A stretch of DNA of 64,000 bases from Candidatus Anammoxibacter sp. (GCA_021777055.1 JAIQZO010000108.1:1-64000), one strand, 5' to 3'; positions 28,101 through 36,698 are shown, numbered from the stretch's first letter. Numbers and translations: made by a program. Notes: a model not told the origin generated them from the letters alone.

Positions 28101-30619
28101 TTATCGCTGTTACTGACGCCCTGGGAAACCGATTCGAACAGTTATGGGACCCATCCAATTTTGTTGGCACCTTTACAGGTGGCCGCGGACAGGTCACTAA
28201 CATCATCTACGATGAGAGGGGTAATGTTTTAAAGCAGAATGATCCTCTCGGAGGCGTCTTTACCTGGACCTATGATGGGGATGATAACGAAACCTCGACA
28301 ACAGATGAAAATGGCCATGAAACTCACTTTACTTACGACGATCAAGGCAATCGGCTGACACAAAAGGATGCCTTGGGGGGGAGCACCACCTGGACCTACG
28401 ATGAGTTCAGCAATATAACCAGTTTTACTAATCCTCTTGATCAGGTTGAGACTTTCGGTTATGACGACAACGGCAATCTCGTTGAGCGCATAAATGCTGC
28501 AGGAAAATCTGCTTCGGCTACCTATGACGATCAAGGCCGAATCACTTCCATAAGAGATTTTAACGACAATCCTTTTTCTTTTGAATATGGAATATCCGAC
28601 CAACCAACGAAGTTGATCAATCCTGACGGAAGCATTAGACTGATTGAATACAATCATTTTGGGCAAGCCACGCGGGTTGTCGACGAAACCAATATCAGTA
28701 CAACCGCAGTTTATGATGATAGAGGGAGATTGATCAACCAAAGGGACGATCAGGGTAATGAGATAACCCATACCTATAATAGGTATCTCTTGGCAAGTAC
28801 AACAGACCCTCTAAACCGTACCACTCGCTTTGAATACGATGATGCAGATCGATTAGTACGGCAGTTTGACCCGTTAGGGGGTAAAACAGAATACTCCTAT
28901 GATGCCGATGGTAATCGCATAATGGTAACCGATCCCGTTGGGAACACCACAACTTTCGTTTACGACAATCTCAATCGACGAACAGAACGCATTGACCCCC
29001 TGGGTAACATCAGTACATTTACTTATGACCCGGTGGGTAACGAAACCGAAAGGATCGACCGTAATGGACGACGAACGACGTTTCAATACGACAAATTGAA
29101 TCGGCTTCTCAAGGAGACCTGGTTCGATACCAATGATATTGTTGTGCGCACTATTGATTCGGTATACGATGCAGTTGGCAACCGCTTGTCCATTGGCGAT
29201 TCCGACAGTACGCATAGTTTCATCTATGATGAATTAAATCGAGTAATTGCCGATGACAATTTCGGAACGCCAAACGTCCCGAATACTGTACTTTCATATA
29301 GCTACGACGCAAATGGGAACAGAATCTCAGCCAGTGACGGCACTGGAGTTCGGGTTGATTCCTTTTACGGAAAGAGAAATCGGCTTGCTAGAAAGACCTG
29401 GGTTGGTACGGGAATCGATCCGGCGCGTGTTGACTTTTCGTATGATGATTGCTCCTGCGCAAGGAAAACCCAGGAGGACCGTTTTGCAGATGTAGATGGA
29501 TTGCAACTGGTTTCTTCCAGTAACGTTGAATATGATACATTGGGAAGAGTTTCTTCAATTACTCATACTGGCAGTGCCAATGTGGTCCTAGGCAATTATC
29601 TGTATACCTACGATAAAGCAAGTCAGGTTACTGGAAAAACCCATCATGGTCAAACCTTTGACTACACATATGACCTCACTGGCCAACTCATAGCATCTTC
29701 ACGTTCGTTGTTTGGAAATGAAAGCTTTACATACGATGCCAATGGAAACCGTACGAGTAATGGCAGTATCGTAGAGGATAATAATCAGATTGTAGTTGAC
29801 AATGAGTTTGCGTATACCTATGACGACGAAGGCAATCTAACCTCCAAACTGGAGATTGCTACCGATAATATCAGCAACTATAGTTATGATCATCGCAACC
29901 GCTTGGTCCGTTACGAGAAGCGGAACGCTTCGGGCGAACCAACCAGTGAAGCCAGGTACAGCTACGATGCCCTGAACCGTCTCATCGGTATGAAAGTAAA
30001 TGGGGTGACTATGTACACGATCTATGACGGGGCGAACGCCTGGGCAGATTTTGATGAAGATGGGAATGTAATTACCCGTTATCTTTTCGGAGACCGAATC
30101 GACGAAAATCTCGCCCGCTATCGGCCGGGAGAGGGCACTTCCTGGTACCTTTCAGATAAACTCGGGACGGTTAGTGATCTCATTGATGATAATGGGGATG
30201 TTATCAACCATATTGATTACGATAGCTTCGGTAGGGTTCGCGGGCAAACAAATCTCCAAGTAAGTGATCGTTTTTTATTTACCGGCCGAGAATTAGATGA
30301 GGAATCTGGACTCTATTACTACCGCGCACGTTATTATGATTCGAACCTGGGTCGATTCCTCAGTCAGGACCCGATAGGATTTGATGCAGGAGATGCAAAT
30401 CTTTATCGGTACGTGAACAATGCACCGTTTAATGCAACTGACCCGACGGGTGAGGCTGTTGCCATTGAGTACCAGGTACTTAGTGGCGACGACACGGGCA
30501 CTGTTCAGGTCTTCATTGCGCAGACCAATAACGTGGCACACGCTAGGAATCTTTTCTCCGCGTTTCAGAGGACGCAGAGGATTCTTGCCAAGATTTTAGA
30601 GATTAGAAAACTACCCTAG
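19154..30619 (+). CDS. Giant secreted mosaic protein (3821 aa): duplicated N-terminal domain, Ig-like, VCBS/FG-GAP-like, PPC-like repeats, CARDB-like, vWA, five He_PIG/cadherin-like repeats, YD repeats and Rhs core; likely start ATG 19169
   Basis: Hydrophobic export signal (YLSIIIVISICYSLFFPPIAQVSAAEQ); YD repeats; Rhs core RYYDSNLGRFLSQDPIGFDAGDANLYRYVNNAPFNATDPTGEAV; MIDAS FDLSGSTS. Confidence 0.95.
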   Translation: MGDKEMLRNWRDREKVKYLSIIIVISICYSLFFPPIAQVSAAEQSVTQQIINSMQQADMFADMRSDFRNLVVAENSPVTPDNVLRSNAGLNKRGHDNKASPEYALLHAGKREQSEITTDHTGRRIIGFHVNPQKRSILPARKTWSSHTVSTQSVPIVGFVIDPELKRVKPIKKAQVGTRTLVSGKQTASPSSIIENQCDVTAPARVLRHCYDDSESDCNNDAELWLSHYEFEYKEGNLLEIHASYKNITVSESFQQPFCFTVNEEETTLDKIEVITLPVPEELQNTFGDDKVLSPGEKTTVLTYSVVHKGEPFNLFIDANAVVESDTVCNVENMCEASGDSRMLELCNEESETNCGEGTELWMSTFKEAFMSDTLLEITASFKNITDTKIFQQPLCFTVNDETLCDKIDLITLPEQDALSNAFSDDGFLSPGETTKELTFMVQHRGDPFSFYIGANAVLERVSGPTVTINADPLNIVKGESTTLTWSSTEAINAEIDPGIGAVEVDGSMEVFPVETTTYTITVTGNGGTATASTTVVVNDLHVEFHLSQEADTGQIGDDLTTMDTVSLAGFTDANIAIDLYSDNDLTAPVASTRSDASGNFRFANRRLLLGENHFSVTATNLDGHKAFSSRTITYLPCDIDSHINKFSVPVGQTPKEGDNSQMFIPGAAEFIGTFVPLSLPVDSNVLVVAAVLDGDGLPDLITLSKDADEVIIFLDTNSGSLGPAVRYNSGAVMPTTIAVDNFIGNLSPDIAVGHMDGTVTFLEGLGDGTFILRPQSFVTGLGTIVDMTAADFDEDSDVDLAVSGTNQLTVLMNDDDALPVSPITNGSFANHLAGWKSDVTGHVVGDIPGSINGSGGSVLFLENSSFRITLQQTFIVPSSPETLSFDILSSNLEDPAGGVPDAFEASLLDSASNSLVSSFDSGATSFINLNPGDDISTATGVTFDGTRAILDISGLTPGTEATLFFDLIGNPPGTGSSIVLDDVEISPGTILADTFTTVLLPGPIGSTEGIGHCDTDSNDHLDIIVSDAGFNKLIIYNGDGTGAFVRKEIDVAGTVFNTQIKERTSNSLNAEATPFGDLFTGNVGIGDEDVYTLDFAAGQQVYFDVLEGDKRSFSWSLADSNGTDVFSSSEFGDQGPHRINQTGQHTLHVVGRIDIPESYQFQIFEVPESVTLPIAIGDVVNGSIDVPGEKDIYTFDAISDQRLYFDIQKGDKRSFGWSLIDPDGVSIIFNASQFVDQGPFVLKGTGRYTLTMDGTSDRRDSYQFQIFDVPDPVTLPIAVGDIVNGLIDVPGEIDIYTFDALSDQWLFFDVQSGDKRSFGWSLTDTNGVTIFTSSQFGDQGPFVLESTGLHTLTIDGSGDRRNSYQFQIFDVPDSVPQSIPFNTHISGSIVIPGQTQTYIFDAVEDQEILFDILFNNNRVLYTLTDPSGNTVFANTRGDQSILSLPLTGRYELVADLDQSKLGSFSFQVVDGSIAPTVPSSADLVVNNVTAPLRVIDNPAQIEVTWTVTNQGDVSTVEGQWYDRVLFTAGGATGTIENADLVNFSAGVLEQNRLLGPGESYSQTETFTFKDNFTGDFEVLVETDYDNRVFENLDEANNSSRAENLTAVYPEPRNIGGESIINVDYADGSQFPSGTTLSLTGQVNLLSESINALFAFDLSGSTSLVTDLDANFDGTVNDQDDLNNDGIIGDILDTEIGAIIRISNDMAARVDDLLVAAIPFARTSWPADLGPELLNQTFRHPRTGGTIPDFERALRSTDVINGFFSGIDEYRTFWILAGTNFQSPIVTIDSILARAPDADQQIVYFLTDGESTTGPTDAELESLANRGIIFHSYQITGDNVTDQLDDLSRAIDANSQSSGDSTLVADPNDLANVLLGTIKLAGVTVNGKGVESLDASGNFFASVSIQPGNNEFLIEAFDSNGKSIFSTVNIVGIDPNLPPGFTELQDITALSTISYHGSTFNRKSQTLFVDSLITNRGDDSLVSPVTVVFNPITPSTVKLDNPETSDPQGHPAMIFDDELGVDGIAKGETSQPVTLLFSNTTHDRFSINVTFFTSNSTAPYFSSTPITTAVVGKPYQYHAAASDAENHKLAYALTVSPEGMSVDRNSGMVLWTPVPSQVGIHHVELTVSDGHGGVARQNYQVIVWLDLPNRPPVFSSTPLTWIAGGNDYRYAPVVSDFDQDTLLYSLDEAPVGMSINASTGVVAFASPPDGRYNISIRVEDGKGGDAVQSYVLSVGSVSSNTEAPRILSIPSIIGAVSNLYLYFPLVQDNFGDTLSYSLAQAPVNMEIDSDTGKIMWTPDNTQVGPNVVLLRVDDTQGNFVTQFFTVEVSAVLQNLTPVIISTPSFLATQGKQYLYDAEARDGNGDTVIFELAEGPQGMAIDATTGMLAFTPDGTQLGIYRVGIRAKDPFGDKGLQTYDIDVRKPNTAPVFISVPVTGTTAGGTYRYKAIATDEEDMITYSLLTSPIGMTIDKRTGVIKMNTAIADIGDHPITVNVTDERGAVAEQVYTLTVNADTELPVVSVQLSSTVIEPGETVDIQISASDNTGVSTIKLEIDGVPTQLDQNNSATYLATKPGLFDVTGIATDSSGNTGMATQKLRVIDPADAEPPFVEITSPDNGKTVTYLTDIIGTVNGDSDLEFYRVEYARLDLVDIDDIGADNPNWVAFVSGKTDVIDNLLGVFDPTLLCNDDYVVRVVAQDFSGNIAIRAITLGVTGNAKLGQFSVEFTDLSIPLAGIPIEITRRYSTLDANDQDDFGYGWTLKTADANIRETIPLGLEGQVGFFGAEPFKIGTRVYLTDPDGRRVGFTFEPTIAVSLLGTVFMPHFTPDPGVFDQLEVDNVALKQRSDGTFGLFLVGFNYNPSTYRLIRKDGTIYNHDQFEGLQSVIDRNDNELVYTKDGIFHSTGVSIQFVRDSLGRIKEIIDPAGNKITYSYDPAGDLSSVRDQEALVTQFTYYDDPAHYLDEVIDPLDRTAKRTEYDENGRVIAVTDALGNRFEQLWDPSNFVGTFTGGRGQVTNIIYDERGNVLKQNDPLGGVFTWTYDGDDNETSTTDENGHETHFTYDDQGNRLTQKDALGGSTTWTYDEFSNITSFTNPLDQVETFGYDDNGNLVERINAAGKSASATYDDQGRITSIRDFNDNPFSFEYGISDQPTKLINPDGSIRLIEYNHFGQATRVVDETNISTTAVYDDRGRLINQRDDQGNEITHTYNRYLLASTTDPLNRTTRFEYDDADRLVRQFDPLGGKTEYSYDADGNRIMVTDPVGNTTTFVYDNLNRRTERIDPLGNISTFTYDPVGNETERIDRNGRRTTFQYDKLNRLLKETWFDTNDIVVRTIDSVYDAVGNRLSIGDSDSTHSFIYDELNRVIADDNFGTPNVPNTVLSYSYDANGNRISASDGTGVRVDSFYGKRNRLARKTWVGTGIDPARVDFSYDDCSCARKTQEDRFADVDGLQLVSSSNVEYDTLGRVSSITHTGSANVVLGNYLYTYDKASQVTGKTHHGQTFDYTYDLTGQLIASSRSLFGNESFTYDANGNRTSNGSIVEDNNQIVVDNEFAYTYDDEGNLTSKLEIATDNISNYSYDHRNRLVRYEKRNASGEPTSEARYSYDALNRLIGMKVNGVTMYTIYDGANAWADFDEDGNVITRYLFGDRIDENLARYRPGEGTSWYLSDKLGTVSDLIDDNGDVINHIDYDSFGRVRGQTNLQVSDRFLFTGRELDEESGLYYYRARYYDSNLGRFLSQDPIGFDAGDANLYRYVNNAPFNATDPTGEAVAIEYQVLSGDDTGTVQVFIAQTNNVAHARNLFSAFQRTQRILAKILEIRKLP

Positions 30620-30694
30620 CGGAGGTCGGGGGCGGGCCACCGTAACATATAGATATAAAGAGAGATAACGGTTAAAAGTGGCCACATATGGTGC

Positions 30695-30729
30695 AATAAT
30701 GCCATTTTTAGGATCAAAATGGCATTATT
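30695..30729. repeat. Perfect 14-bp inverted repeat AATAATGCCATTTT-N7-AAAATGGCATTATT
   Basis: Read directly; 76 bp downstream of the giant mosaic gene. Confidence 0.9.
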
Positions 30730-30959
30730 ACTAAGTATGGAGCATTCCATGCACCGAATAATAGCTAATTTCTTAGGAACCGTAGCATGGAAGATTACAA
30801 AAACCAGTCAATAAACCGTCATTTGTAACCTCCCATGTTTGATATTCCTTATAAAATTGATGTTTATTGGTATCATAATAGTCACATTTGTCATGTATCA
30901 CTTTCTTGTATTGCATCTTGTTCTTATTGTTAGAATAATTAAAGATTGGAGCTTACATA

Positions 30960-32102
30960 ATGAAAGGTTTATTGTTTATATTTTCGATGTTACGTAGAAG
31001 CAAAATTTCGATGGTAGTACCTATAATAATGTTATGTTCTGGGGATGCGTTATGTCAGAAATTACCCCAACCACCTAAACAGGCACAGTTTGGCCCTGGT
31101 GGTACTGAGTATATACATAGCGGGGTAAGCAAAAATATATTTGGTAAAAGGAACAGGGAGTATTGGATCTTTAGACCATCATCTCCAACGCCAGAAACAT
31201 CACCTATTATTATATTCCTCCACGGCTGGGGCGCCACGAATCCCAAAATATACGGCGCCTGGATTGAGCATATCGTACGGAAAGGTAATATGGTTATTTA
31301 CCCTCGTTATCAGGCAACATTATTTACTCCTTCATGGTCATTAACCCATAACGCAATACAGGCAGTGAAAGATGCTATCGGGCAGCTAAGAAAAGAGACA
31401 GATATAACACCTGAATTTGACAATGTTGCCATTGTTGGCCATTCTGTCGGTGGTCAGATCGCGGCTAACATGGCTGCGTTAGCAGGAAAAGATGAATTTC
31501 CTTTACCAAAAGCGGTAATGTGTGTTCAGCCAGGCAAGTCTGAGTCAAAACAGAAAAGTATTGCTGTTCGACTTGCCGATTTGAGTAGTGTCCCTGCGCA
31601 TACATTACTACTTACGGTGGTGGGTGAAGATGATCTCCTAGTAGGTGATAATGACGGGAAATTAATATTTAACAAGACTACTCAGGTCCCTTTGACTAAT
31701 AAAGATTTTATTATTATGGTCTCTGATAGATATGGTGCCCCTTCTCTGAATGCACATCATTTTGCTCCATGTGCAATTAACGACTCCTATGGTCTAGTTG
31801 GGAAAAGAGGGCAAAGTAGGTGGGAAGGTTTGAAATGGTCAAGATTAGAAGAACAGTTAAAGGACAGACGAGATAAACGAGAAAAAGAGCCTGCTGATTT
31901 TTTGTCAATTGATTTAGTGCAAAAAACAATAGATTCTCTAGATTATTATGGTTTTTGGAAACTGTTTGATGGGCTCTGTGATGCCGCCTTCTATGGGACG
32001 AACAGGGAGTATGCTCTTGGTGATACACCTGAACAGCGTTTCATGGGTAATTGGAGTGATGGAACACCGGTTAAAGAATTGATGGTGACTGATACCCCAT
32101 GA
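30960..32102 (+). CDS. Secreted alpha/beta hydrolase
   Basis: N-terminal signal, FLHGWG oxyanion-like motif, nucleophile elbow VGHSVGGQ. Confidence 0.82.
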   Translation: MKGLLFIFSMLRRSKISMVVPIIMLCSGDALCQKLPQPPKQAQFGPGGTEYIHSGVSKNIFGKRNREYWIFRPSSPTPETSPIIIFLHGWGATNPKIYGAWIEHIVRKGNMVIYPRYQATLFTPSWSLTHNAIQAVKDAIGQLRKETDITPEFDNVAIVGHSVGGQIAANMAALAGKDEFPLPKAVMCVQPGKSESKQKSIAVRLADLSSVPAHTLLLTVVGEDDLLVGDNDGKLIFNKTTQVPLTNKDFIIMVSDRYGAPSLNAHHFAPCAINDSYGLVGKRGQSRWEGLKWSRLEEQLKDRRDKREKEPADFLSIDLVQKTIDSLDYYGFWKLFDGLCDAAFYGTNREYALGDTPEQRFMGNWSDGTPVKELMVTDTP

Positions 32103-32607
32103 ACTGTATTATCTGTAAACTTGATGATATGGGAATTTTCATTTTATACAGAATAGATTTTTCTTTTAATACCAAGGTGTAACTGTCTTATGGGTTAAGC
32201 GATAGCAAAACCTATACTATATTATTTGAGAATAACAATAGCCCGCCGAGGGAACTAATTAAATGGACATTAATTCTCTTTTCTCAATTTGTATTTTCCT
32301 GTCTTTTTGTACTCTTATAATTATGCTTAAACATGTTGTTGATTTGGTTGTACCTTTGCCATACAAGGTCATAATTCATTTGACACAATAACTTGCTTAA
32401 AGCTATAATTAACACCAATTATGTTTTTTTTTGTTTTAGTTTTGCCTTCATGGTTAAAAACCACACTAATTTCCTGTCGTTTGTCTGCATAACTCCTTTT
32501 GCTATGATGTTATAGGATAATTTGATCTTTGTTTATCAAATGTTGACAACCATGGCTATAATTGCTTGAAAATATATTGGCTATTAACATAAAAATACTA
32601 TCATTAC

Positions 32608-33675
32608 ATGGAAAACAGAAGAAAAACCAGAATTATTAACATAGGTTCGGTTCAAATAGGCGGGGACTCAAAGATTGCAGTACAGTCAATGGCTAATACA
32701 CATACACAGGATGTGGATGCTACAGTCAGGCAGATTAAAGAGTTAGAGGAGATTGGATGTCAGATAATAAGGGTAGCGGTACCTACAGCTGAAGCGGCCA
32801 AATGTTTGTCTGAGATCAAGAAACGTATAAACATCCCATTGGTTGCAGATATACACTTTGTGCATCAGCTAGCACTGGATGCAATTGAAAACGGCGTCGA
32901 TAAGATAAGAATAAATCCGGGTAATATGAAGGATAAAGCGATGCTAGAGAAGATTATTCTTTCGGCAAAGAATAAAGGGGTTCCCATAAGAATAGGTGTT
33001 AATTCCGGATCAATTCGGGAGTTTGACCCAAATACTGAGAATGGAGATCATGAGGACATGGTTGATCTCATGGTAAATTCGACATTGCAGTATTGTGAAC
33101 ATTTTGAATCTCTGGGTTTTAAAGACATTGTGGTATCACTTAAGACCTCTGATGTACCGTCTACTATAAGGGCTTACAAGATGATTGCTAATCAATGTGA
33201 CTATCCGTTACATTTGGGCATCACTGCAGCGGGACCGCCGTCATTGGCTTCTGTAAAATCTGCGGTTGGTATTGGGAGCCTTTTGTCACAGGGAATTGGA
33301 GATACTTTAAGGGTCTCGTTTACGGGTATTCCTCATAATGAAGTGAGATTTGGTTATGAAATATTGGAAAGCCTCGGGTTATCTGAACGGACACAACCTG
33401 AACTTATTTCATGCCCCACATGTGGTAGGTGCGAAATAAACTTGGCCAAGATAGTGAATGAAGTAAATGAAAAGCTTCCTTTAGATAAAAAAGGTATACA
33501 GGTTGCGATAATGGGGTGTACGGTTAACGGACCAGGTGAAGCGAGGGAGGCGGATATTGGTATTGCAGGCGGAAAGGGATTTGGCATTCTATTTAAAAAG
33601 GGTAAAAAGATTAAAAGGGTTGATGAAGCAGATATGGTGTCAGAATTGATACACGAAATTGAAAACCTGCCTTGA
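32608..33675 (+). CDS. ispG: 4-hydroxy-3-methylbut-2-en-1-yl diphosphate synthase (flavodoxin/ferredoxin)
   Basis: IGGDSKIAVQSMANTHTQDVDATVRQI…; CPTCGRCEINL and GCTVNGPGEAREADIG. Confidence 0.97.
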   Translation: MENRRKTRIINIGSVQIGGDSKIAVQSMANTHTQDVDATVRQIKELEEIGCQIIRVAVPTAEAAKCLSEIKKRINIPLVADIHFVHQLALDAIENGVDKIRINPGNMKDKAMLEKIILSAKNKGVPIRIGVNSGSIREFDPNTENGDHEDMVDLMVNSTLQYCEHFESLGFKDIVVSLKTSDVPSTIRAYKMIANQCDYPLHLGITAAGPPSLASVKSAVGIGSLLSQGIGDTLRVSFTGIPHNEVRFGYEILESLGLSERTQPELISCPTCGRCEINLAKIVNEVNEKLPLDKKGIQVAIMGCTVNGPGEAREADIGIAGGKGFGILFKKGKKIKRVDEADMVSELIHEIENLP

Positions 33676-33741
33676 TAAACATTTTTCCGAACATATCCTT
33701 AGAGGTTCTTATCATAAAGTTTTAATAAAGCAAGTAATAAA

Positions 33742-34896
33742 ATGAAAAATATCGTAATACTTGGCTCAACCGGTTCAATAGGCACAAATACATTGGATGT
33801 GGTTCGTCATCTGACCAATGACCAGTATAATGTAATTGGTTTAGCGGCAAATAAACAGTGGGAACTGCTGGCCGATCAGATAAAAGATTTTCAGCCTGAA
33901 TGGGTATCATTGGCGGATGAAGGTTCTCTCAAATGTTTAAAGGATCGATTAAATTCTCAGCCGGATGTTCAGTTGTTACATGATGTAAAAACCCTTTCGG
34001 TGACTAATTCATTTGACAAAGTGGATATTGTTGTCTCTGCGATAATGGGAGCTGCTGGACTTGAAACTGCAATTGAGGCCATTGAGAACAGAAAAACACT
34101 GGCAATTGCTAATAAAGAAGTCTTGGTTATGGCCGGTGAGATAGTTATGCCTCTTGCAAAAGAGAAAGGTGTTTGTATACTTCCTGTTGATAGCGAACAT
34201 AGCGCTATTTTTCAATCACTTAGAGCAGGGAATGAGAATGAGATTAAAAAGATTATACTAACTGCCTCCGGTGGACCATTCTATGACTTTCCTAAAGATG
34301 AACTTGAGAGTGTTACTCCGGCACAGGCACTTAAACATCCTACGTGGGAGATGGGGAAGAAGATTACAATTGATTCTGCTACCCTTATGAATAAGGCATT
34401 GGAAATTATTGAGGCTAAATGGCTTTTTGATCTTGATATCTCGCAAATTGATGTTGTTATACATCCACAGTCCATTATCCATTCCATGGTTGAATTTTGT
34501 GATGGGTCTGTAATTGCACAGATGGGGTTACCCGATATGAGGACGCCAATACAGTTTGCATTGACTTATCCTGATCGAAAACCGGTGAATGTTGAAGGGC
34601 TTGATCTGACAAAACTAAAAGACCTTTCATTTAAGTCGCCGGACAGGGATAAATTTCCTTCCCTGGACCTTGGTTATGAAGCTGCAAAGACTGGTGGTAC
34701 AATGGGTTCAGCCCTTAATGCGGCGAACGAAGTGGCGGTTGACGCATTTCTTAATAACCAGATTAAATTTACAGATATTACCAAACTGGTTAAAACCACG
34801 ATGGAGAATCACGCTGTAATAAGTAATCCTACTCTTAGTGATATAATTGAAACCGATAAATGGGCGCGTCAGGAGGCAAATAAATGCATTTCTTAA
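33742..34896 (+). CDS. dxr: 1-deoxy-D-xylulose 5-phosphate reductoisomerase
   Basis: ILGSTGSIGTNTLDV, NKEVLVMAGE, LPVDSEHSAIFQ, HPTWEMGKKITIDSATLMNKALEIIEAKWLF. Confidence 0.97.
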   Translation: MKNIVILGSTGSIGTNTLDVVRHLTNDQYNVIGLAANKQWELLADQIKDFQPEWVSLADEGSLKCLKDRLNSQPDVQLLHDVKTLSVTNSFDKVDIVVSAIMGAAGLETAIEAIENRKTLAIANKEVLVMAGEIVMPLAKEKGVCILPVDSEHSAIFQSLRAGNENEIKKIILTASGGPFYDFPKDELESVTPAQALKHPTWEMGKKITIDSATLMNKALEIIEAKWLFDLDISQIDVVIHPQSIIHSMVEFCDGSVIAQMGLPDMRTPIQFALTYPDRKPVNVEGLDLTKLKDLSFKSPDRDKFPSLDLGYEAAKTGGTMGSALNAANEVAVDAFLNNQIKFTDITKLVKTTMENHAVISNPTLSDIIETDKWARQEANKCIS

Positions 34897-36698
34897 ATAT
34901 TTCTTCAAATGTACTTCTTGTAATAATAGGAGTAGGCTTACTCATCTTTATACATGAATTGGGACATTTTCTTGTTGCTAAAAAATGTGGCATAAGGGTT
35001 TATGCCTTTTCCATGGGGTTTGGACCTGCTATTTTTAAGAAAACAGTTGGTGAAACAGAATACCGTTTGTCTATCATTCCTTTGGGAGGGTATGTAAAGC
35101 TTGCAGGGGAAATGCCTAGCGAAGAGAATACAGGTGATGAGTGGGAATTTATGTCTAAGCCGCCTGGTCAGAGAGCTGCAGTTCTGGTTGCGGGTGTCTC
35201 CTTAAACGCGGTATTAGCATTCATTGCTTTTATTATTGCTTTTAATATAGGCGTTCCGTTTATAAGTTCTGAGATCGGTGAGGTTACTCCAGGTTGGCCT
35301 GCATGGGAAGCTGGTTTACAGAATGGTGATAAAATAGTAGAGGTAAATAGTAATACGGATCCTGATTTTGAAGATATTTTTACTGAGATAGCCTTGAGTG
35401 GCGGAACCAGTGGGGTAAACCTTAAAGTTGAAAGAGATGGTACGTTTAAGGATTTGACGGTTTTTCCTAGATATGATACTACAGTGGGCATTCAGCGTAT
35501 TGGAATTAGACCGGCTGCGAGTTTGGAGATAGAAAAGATTGCAACCTTTGCAGAAGGTCCTTCTCCTGCAGTGGAAGCTGGTTTGCAGATTGGCGATAAG
35601 ATTGTTTCTGTTAATGGTGAAATCGTCAAGACGGGCAATGATTTTATAAATATAATTGCTATGCATCCAGGAAAAGAGGTTGCGTTAAATGTGAATCGCG
35701 AAGAGCAGGAGATTAATTTGAAGATCACTCCTCGATCATCGTCACGATGGATGTTGGGGCTGTCTTCAGGTTCTACACACATTGAGAGTGTGAAAATGGG
35801 GAGCGTTGCTCATACTGTAGGTATTCTTAATGGTGATAAGATTGTTAGCATTGATTCAAAAGAGGTTTCAGGATGGTCGCAACTTAAAGATAGGATTGTT
35901 AATGCCGAGACTGGTATGCATAAAATTGAAGTAGACAGGATGGGAAAGATTGTTGAATTGGGATTTGACATAACAGGTGATGATGTAAAGAATGATTTTT
36001 TGACAGGTGTCTTTCCATATTCAAGCCTTGTTGTTGATACTACGATAAAAGGGTTTCCTGCTGAAGGATTGGGGATTAAGAGTGGAGACAAGTTGATTTC
36101 TGTTAACGGCAATACCTTGACATCATGGGAACAGCTCTTGCAGGTGGTTGTTGCGAGTCAAGGGAACGAGATGTCCCTATCTTGGAATCATGAAGGAGAT
36201 ATTGTTACTAAAAACGTTTCGCCACTTGAAGATAAGGAAAACGCTTTAGGTAAAATAGGTGTTAAACTAAAAGACAGCATAGTATTGAAACAGTATGGTT
36301 TTTTTGGTGCCTGCAGTATGGGGATTAGCAAAACTATAGTTAATGTTCAGAGGATATATTTTACAATTAAGGGGTTTATTACTGGTAATGTATCAAATAA
36401 AGCTTTAGGTGGGCCGATATTAATAGCTCAAGCGTCGTACGAGTCAGCAAAACTTGGAATAGGGAAACTGCTCTACTTTTTAGGTATAATCAGTATCAAC
36501 CTTGCATTTTTAAATATTTTACCTGTTCCAGTCTTGGATGGTGGTCATCTATTGTTCCTGTTGGTTGAAAAGATCAAGGGGTCACCAGTTAGTCAGCGTA
36601 CACTGGCAATTGCAAATTATATTGGTATGGGTATGGTTTTGTCGTTAGTTATATTTGCTACAAAGAATGACGTAATGAGAATATTAAAGATTTTATAG
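34884..36698 (+). CDS. rseP: RseP-like site-2 membrane metalloprotease with four PDZ-like modules
   Basis: HELGHFLVAKKCG zinc motif; NILPVPVLDGGHLLF; four xxGDKI/LxxxN/D PDZ repeats; start overlaps the dxr end. Confidence 0.93.
   Translation: MHFLNISSNVLLVIIGVGLLIFIHELGHFLVAKKCGIRVYAFSMGFGPAIFKKTVGETEYRLSIIPLGGYVKLAGEMPSEENTGDEWEFMSKPPGQRAAVLVAGVSLNAVLAFIAFIIAFNIGVPFISSEIGEVTPGWPAWEAGLQNGDKIVEVNSNTDPDFEDIFTEIALSGGTSGVNLKVERDGTFKDLTVFPRYDTTVGIQRIGIRPAASLEIEKIATFAEGPSPAVEAGLQIGDKIVSVNGEIVKTGNDFINIIAMHPGKEVALNVNREEQEINLKITPRSSSRWMLGLSSGSTHIESVKMGSVAHTVGILNGDKIVSIDSKEVSGWSQLKDRIVNAETGMHKIEVDRMGKIVELGFDITGDDVKNDFLTGVFPYSSLVVDTTIKGFPAEGLGIKSGDKLISVNGNTLTSWEQLLQVVVASQGNEMSLSWNHEGDIVTKNVSPLEDKENALGKIGVKLKDSIVLKQYGFFGACSMGISKTIVNVQRIYFTIKGFITGNVSNKALGGPILIAQASYESAKLGIGKLLYFLGIISINLAFLNILPVPVLDGGHLLFLLVEKIKGSPVSQRTLAIANYIGMGMVLSLVIFATKNDVMRILKIL

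Noticed and set aside
32542-32562. TTGACA…TATAAT upstream of ispG
   Set aside because: Spacing between hexamers is only 8 bp, incompatible with a sigma70 promoter.
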